A stretch of 64,000 nucleotides of DNA from assembly GCF_020379485.1 (NCBI RefSeq), contig NC_063450.1, positions 44,668,681-44,732,680 of the forward strand, in the 5' to 3' direction. The notes beneath the pieces were generated by a model. That model was not told the origin of the DNA. It ran no database searches and saw only the letters and a program-made list of their open reading frames with translations. The stretch is from Brassica napus (Eukaryota > Streptophyta > Magnoliopsida > Brassicales > Brassicaceae). A program made the position numbers and the translations under genes. Positions 59,690 to 64,000 of this stretch are shown one piece after another (the first letter of the stretch is position 1; each line of letters opens with the position of its first letter).

Positions 59690-60115
59690 CAGTGCGTTCT
59701 TCTCAAACTACTACCAACACTCAAGGCCTATGTATAAACCAATTAATTAATGAAAAAGATTATAAAACCATTTTCCCATTATTCTAATTTTTTTAAAGTA
59801 GTAAGGGAACAAAAATAGCACGTGGATATGAGCACCTCCAGGTAGGTGGAATTATATCATGCCTTTTAATTTCATCTTAATATTGTTTTTATTCATTACA
59901 ACAAACACTTGGATATCACCAAATGGAACTTTGATATTACATGCAAACTCATAAAACTGTTCATACGTTTTTTTTTTTTTTTTTTTTTTTTTTTTTGTGT
60001 TCGTACATTTATGCCATAGGCCCATAGAGGAAATCTTTGGGACCGGTTCATAGCCGTCATTGTTAATCTATTTACCGTTAAGCGCCGTTTAAACTCTCGG
60101 ACGAGATTTCATCAC
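59690..60115. repeat. Diverged duplicate segment, copy 2 (partner at 51649-52080)
   Basis: It shares ordered landmarks with copy 1, including AACAAAAATAGCACGTG, CACCTCCAGGTAGGT, CATTACAACA, ACTTTGATATTACA and TTTACCGTTA. It contains a T run of about 30 at 59969-59996. No gene. Confidence 0.7.
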
Positions 60116-60162
60116 AACACATATCAACAAATTGAAACTAATTAAGTGTGAGATTTTATATT

Positions 60163-63100
60163 TTTTTTTTTTTGAGAAAGGACTTTACTTTATAAATTAA
60201 ACGGCCTTGAAGGCAATCGTAACATGGGCTTTTCCCATTACATAATTTAGCCAAAATAAACGATAATTGGGACTGGCCCATATTGAAATGCAACTGAACT
60301 TAATAATGAAGCGGTTTGGGAGAAGGGGCGTCTTCGATAGCGAAGAAGAAAGAGACGGGGTGTTTAGTGATCAAACCATAGTTGGAGCATGTTGGATGAG
60401 AGGGTAGGGTTCTGCTCACGAAAACTGGAGATACGGTTTCTGATGAGCGCATCCGCCTGCTTAACCAGAGAGGAGACTGATCTGAATTCTTTGCGGTGAA
60501 GCCTAGTGTTCCGTTCTGACCACAAGAGGTAGAGTCCCGCTTGCCAAGCAAGCGTAATCAGAAGTCGATGGTGCTTTGGCAGTGGAGTGAGTAGCAAGCG
60601 ATCAATACCTACATCCCAGTTCCTCGAGGGCGACCAGTGCGCCCGTTCTGCCAAGGCAGTCCAAAGATTCCACGAGTAAGGGCATTGGAAGAAGAGGTGG
60701 TCCCTCGATTCAGCAGAGGCATTACACAACATACAAGCAGGGTCCGTTTGCAGTCCCCAGTTGAGCATCCTGTCCTTAGTAGGGCATCGATTCAAGACCA
60801 GTAGCCAAGTTAAGAAGTTGTGCCTTGGGATGCCACGAGAAGACCAGACAATTTTACTCCAGGGAACAGCCGGCTCATGATGTTTGATTGCATTGTAGAT
60901 CATTCCTGTGGAATAGGTAGAGAGTGGAGAGCCTAGTGGAGACCAGATATACTCATCAGTTCCGTCAGTGAGTGAGATTGTTGAGAGGAAAATGTGAAGA
61001 TTGAGCTGAGTTTCAGATCGCGGGTGAGGCAATAGCCAGCGGTCTTGTTGGTATAGGTCCTCAAGAGCGGCAGAAGCCCTGATACCGAGGCTAGTTGAGG
61101 AGGGGAGATCAAGATACGTCCTCAAGTTACCAAAGGGGCTCCAATTGTCTGACCAGAACCGCGAGTTCCTTCCATTGCGAGGTATGATCTTTATCCATCT
61201 GAAGGCATAGTCTCGAACCCTTAAAATCTTCTTTGTGGCTGAAGAGTGAGAGTTTTTTTCTTTTAGGTTCCAAAGGTTACTGAGGTTTCCTGAGAGGATG
61301 TTTTTGATGAACCAAGCCACCCAAATTGAGCCTCCTCTGAAGAATAGAAGCCGAAGCATTTTTATTGAGCAAGCTTTATTCCACCAAACCATGTTTCTAA
61401 CGCTGAGCCCTCCTTCTGCTTTTGACAAGGTGATTGTTTCCCAAGATACTTTTGCCGAATGGTTCCCTTCTACAGTTCCTTTCCAGAGGTAAGCTCCACA
61501 GAGTGAATTTATGATTTTTATACAGCTCTTAGGGATAGTAAAAGTAGAGCACTAGAAGTTAGAAATGCCCGCAATCACCGTGTTAATAAGTAATAACCTT
61601 CCTGCAAAGGACAGAGATTTCGCAGTCCAGCTATTAATCTTATTTTTTACCTGTTGGATTAGTGGCTCACAGTTAGCAATAGATAGTTTATTGGTACAAA
61701 GCGGTACGCCTAGATAACGAATAGGCAGGTTCCCTTTAGCTAGACCACAATGAGAAACTATCTGATCGATTTCAGGTTGATGGACACCACTTGAGAAGAA
61801 GCAGGTTTTTGAAATGCTGACAGAGAAACCGGAGAGCTGTTTGAATGACTCCAGAACCTCAAGAACATTCTTAACCGACTGGAGGGAACCATCACAGAAG
61901 ATCAGAAGGTCATCAGCAAAGCACAGGTGAGTTAGTTTTGTGTCTCTACAGGCGTAGTGGTAGCCAAATTTTCCTTCCTCCGCTGCTTTATCTAAAAGTA
62001 GAGATAAACAGTTCATGGCTATGACAAATAGGTATGGAGATAAGGGATCTCCCTGCCTGAGTCCTCTATTACTTTTGAAGAAACCTTGGACTGTCCCGTT
62101 GAAACCAATCATAAAACTTGGGGAGGTAACACACGCGTGGACCCAGTGGATCAATTGGGATGGAAGGCTCATTCCTTGGAGACAGTTGAAGATGAAGCTC
62201 TAGTTAATCGTGTCAAAAGCTTTGGCGATGTCAACTTTGATGGTAATTCTACTAGGACTCTTGTCCCTGTGATAGCCATGCACGATCTCAGAAGCTAACA
62301 GAGTGTTTTTTACCAACAAACGGCCCTGTACAAACGCAGTTTGATTGGGCAGGATCATGGTAGGCAGAAGGGGTTTTAGACGCCTGACAAGGAGCTTTGA
62401 GATTAGCTTGTAGATCGTGTTGCAGCATGAGATGGGCCGAAAGTCACCTACTGCAGACGCACCTGAGTGTTTTGGGACCAGAGAAAGGATCGTAGAGTTT
62501 AGAGCCGGGGGCATATGGCCAAAACGAAAGAAAGACCTTATACCAGCGAGGACATCAGGACCAACCACCGGCCAAGCTGCTTTAAAGAACCCAGGGGTAA
62601 GTCCATCTGGACCAGGAGATTTGTTCGAGTTGAGTTTAAATAACACAGACGTTATTTCCTCTGGCTCAGGGTAGGAGGAGAGTGAACCTAGTAGTTCCAG
62701 AGGAAAGCGATAGTCAGACAACTCCTGGAACCAGAGCGGAGTGGAGGTAGAAATTGGAGGGTTTAGTGGTGCTAGGATGTTCTTGAAGTGTGAGATTGCA
62801 ATCTGCCCCATAGCAATCGGGTCTGATTCAGATTCACCATTAGCCAGTAGGAAGGATCTGATATAATTGTTTGAGTTCCTGACTTGAGTGAGTCTATGAA
62901 AGAAAGTAGTATTTTGGTATCCTTCTTTAAGCCAACTGATCCTAGACCTCTGTCTGAAATAACTCTCCTCTATCGAACGCAGAAAAGTGAGCTTTGTCAT
63001 TATAGTTTTCTCCTCCTGAAAGTTGTCGGGGGTTGGGTCCGCCAGGGCTTTAACTTTTTATCTGTTTTAGTTTCCAGCCAAGATGAGAAAGATCCAATCC

Positions 63101-63917
63101 TGTTCCTCCGAGCTGATTCCATTCCGACCCCACGAACTGGCAAAAGTTTGGGTGTTTGGTTAGGAAGTTATAGAACTTGAATGGTTTAGTCCTGGCTCTA
63201 GGGAGGGCGACATCTAGATCAAGGACGGCAGGACTGTGGTCTGAGATTTCAGGGGCAAGGAAACTAGCTAGGCTGTAGGGGTGGGAGGCAATCCAGGGTT
63301 GGTTAACAAGGTAGCGGTCGAGTTTTTTAGCAGTAGGGTATGAGGGGCATTTGTTTGACCATGTGAAGAGAGGACCAAGGTATCGCAGGTCAAAGAGTCC
63401 GAGTTGGGAGAGAGTGTTTCTAAAATCAGACATTGGTGGATCAATGTGGTTCACCAAAGGGCTAGAGTGCTCAGCATGATGGATGATCTGATTAAAATCC
63501 CCACCAACAACCCATGGAAGAGTGTCGAGTTGAAGTAGTTGTTGAGTTATGATTAAGTCAACCCAAAGATCAGTTCGATCCGCCGCTAGATTAGCTGCAT
63601 AGATCGCGGTATGGATGAACTTGAAGGTACCTGCGACTGTGACTTCACAAGTGAGAGACTGGCTTGACTGGTGAAGAACAGAGACCGTTGCAGGGGATTT
63701 CCAGATCAAAACAATTCTACCATCGGGATCAGAAGCATGATTAGAGGTATAGCTCCAATCCTTACAAACTCTTGACATTACATGGTTCAGTTGCATTTCC
63801 TTAATGTGAGTCTCCAAAAGGGCTCCAAAAAATGCTTGATTACTTCCTAACCACTTATTTACAGGTGAGTGCTTATCCGGGTCATTTAGGCCACAGACGT
63901 TCCATGCTTATTTACAG
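60163..63917 (-). mobile_element. 5'-truncated LINE (L1-like) with 15-bp target duplication
   Basis: GTGAGATTTTATATT occurs at 60148-60162 and 63918-63932. The left border continues as oligo-T, the poly-A tail of a minus-strand element. Only ORF2 is present, beginning at the first endonuclease motif, so ORF1 and the 5' region are missing. The right junction carries a 16-bp word copied from 53 bp inside the element. Confidence 0.92.
60364..63910 (-). pseudogene. LINE ORF2 (endonuclease, reverse transcriptase, zf-RVT), broken
   Basis: From the right: an endonuclease start AWNVCGLNDPDKHSPVNKWL, then GALLETHIKE, GGDFNQI and SDHSP, ending in a stop at 63050-63052. Past a frameshift with apparent small deletion comes the reverse transcriptase: SNKSPGPDGLTPGFFKAAW, LPNQTAFVQGRLLVKNTLL, RQGDPLSPYLFVIAMN and the catalytic CFADDLLIF. 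It carries in-frame TAG stops at 62200-62202 (after KAFDTIN) and 61552-61554. The last part (60364-61428) includes SKIVWSSRGIPRHNFLTWLL and CMLCNASAESRDHLFFQCPY, the zf-RVT domain, and ends at 60364. Three lesions make it non-functional. The frame continues unbroken across both TAGs. Confidence 0.92.
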
Positions 63918-63932
63918 GTGAGATTTTATATT

Positions 63933-64000
63933 ACATGCTTATATCATGTGTGATGGAATGTCTAAGCAAAATCATAACGCATATGTACACTCAGGGCGGC
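63933..64000. other. Sequence after the LINE
   Basis: Only 68 bases, AT-rich. Nothing recognised. Confidence 0.4.

Noticed and set aside
62015..62674. Plus-strand open frames at 62 kb
   Set aside because: Antisense to the LINE reverse transcriptase.

Overview
This is a stretch of a flowering-plant nuclear chromosome, almost certainly Brassica or a close Brassicaceae relative. The genes have introns with GT...AG borders, the spacers are AT-rich, and the transposons are Brassica types. Gene order from 4.8 to 42 kb matches, from memory, Arabidopsis thaliana chromosome 5 around At5g23100 to At5g23030. Those Arabidopsis names are recalled, not searched.

Conserved block (about 4.8-33 kb). In order: a MIZU-KUSSEI-like gene (minus), the miRNA-processing cofactor TOUGH (plus), an organellar thymidine kinase (minus), the microRNA gene MIR162B (plus), the thylakoid calcium sensor CAS (plus), a peroxisomal acyl-activating enzyme (AAE17-like, plus, C-terminal SKL) and the POR chaperone CPP1/CDF1 (plus). 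I joined their exons by hand. Every junction keeps phase, and the predicted lengths are close to those I remember for the Arabidopsis proteins. A decayed formyltetrahydrofolate deformylase (PURU) fragment lies between CAS and AAE17. The NF-YB13-like gene expected between the MIZ-like gene and TOUGH was not found; LINE and Helitron debris occupies that interval.

Left edge (1-2.2 kb). This is the right end of a Mutator-like element carrying a DUF1985 gene. Its intron and flanks are packed with AGACGAC/GTCGTCT palindromes.

Transposon-rich right half (33-64 kb). A tetraspanin (TET12-like) gene on the minus strand is split: its 3' exon is at 33.2 kb and its 5' exon at 41.3-41.8 kb, with about 7.8 kb of mostly Helitron DNA between them. 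The 5' exon also has a stop codon and has lost its start. Beyond it come a complete 7.95-kb CACTA element with intact ends but broken transposase genes, a LINE-derived retroposon with a 15-bp target duplication, a solo LTR (target duplication ATTAT), a 4.8-kb Helitron carrying an apparently intact 9-exon RPA1-like gene, and a 5'-truncated LINE. Two diverged copies of one intergenic segment (51.65 and 59.7 kb) show that some of these insertions landed in an older duplicated region.

How the parts relate. The host genes are separate single-copy genes, not an operon. One functional link stands out: TOUGH, which promotes DCL1-dependent miRNA processing, lies about 3 kb from MIR162B, whose miRNA represses DCL1. 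I saw no rRNA, tRNA or CRISPR array.
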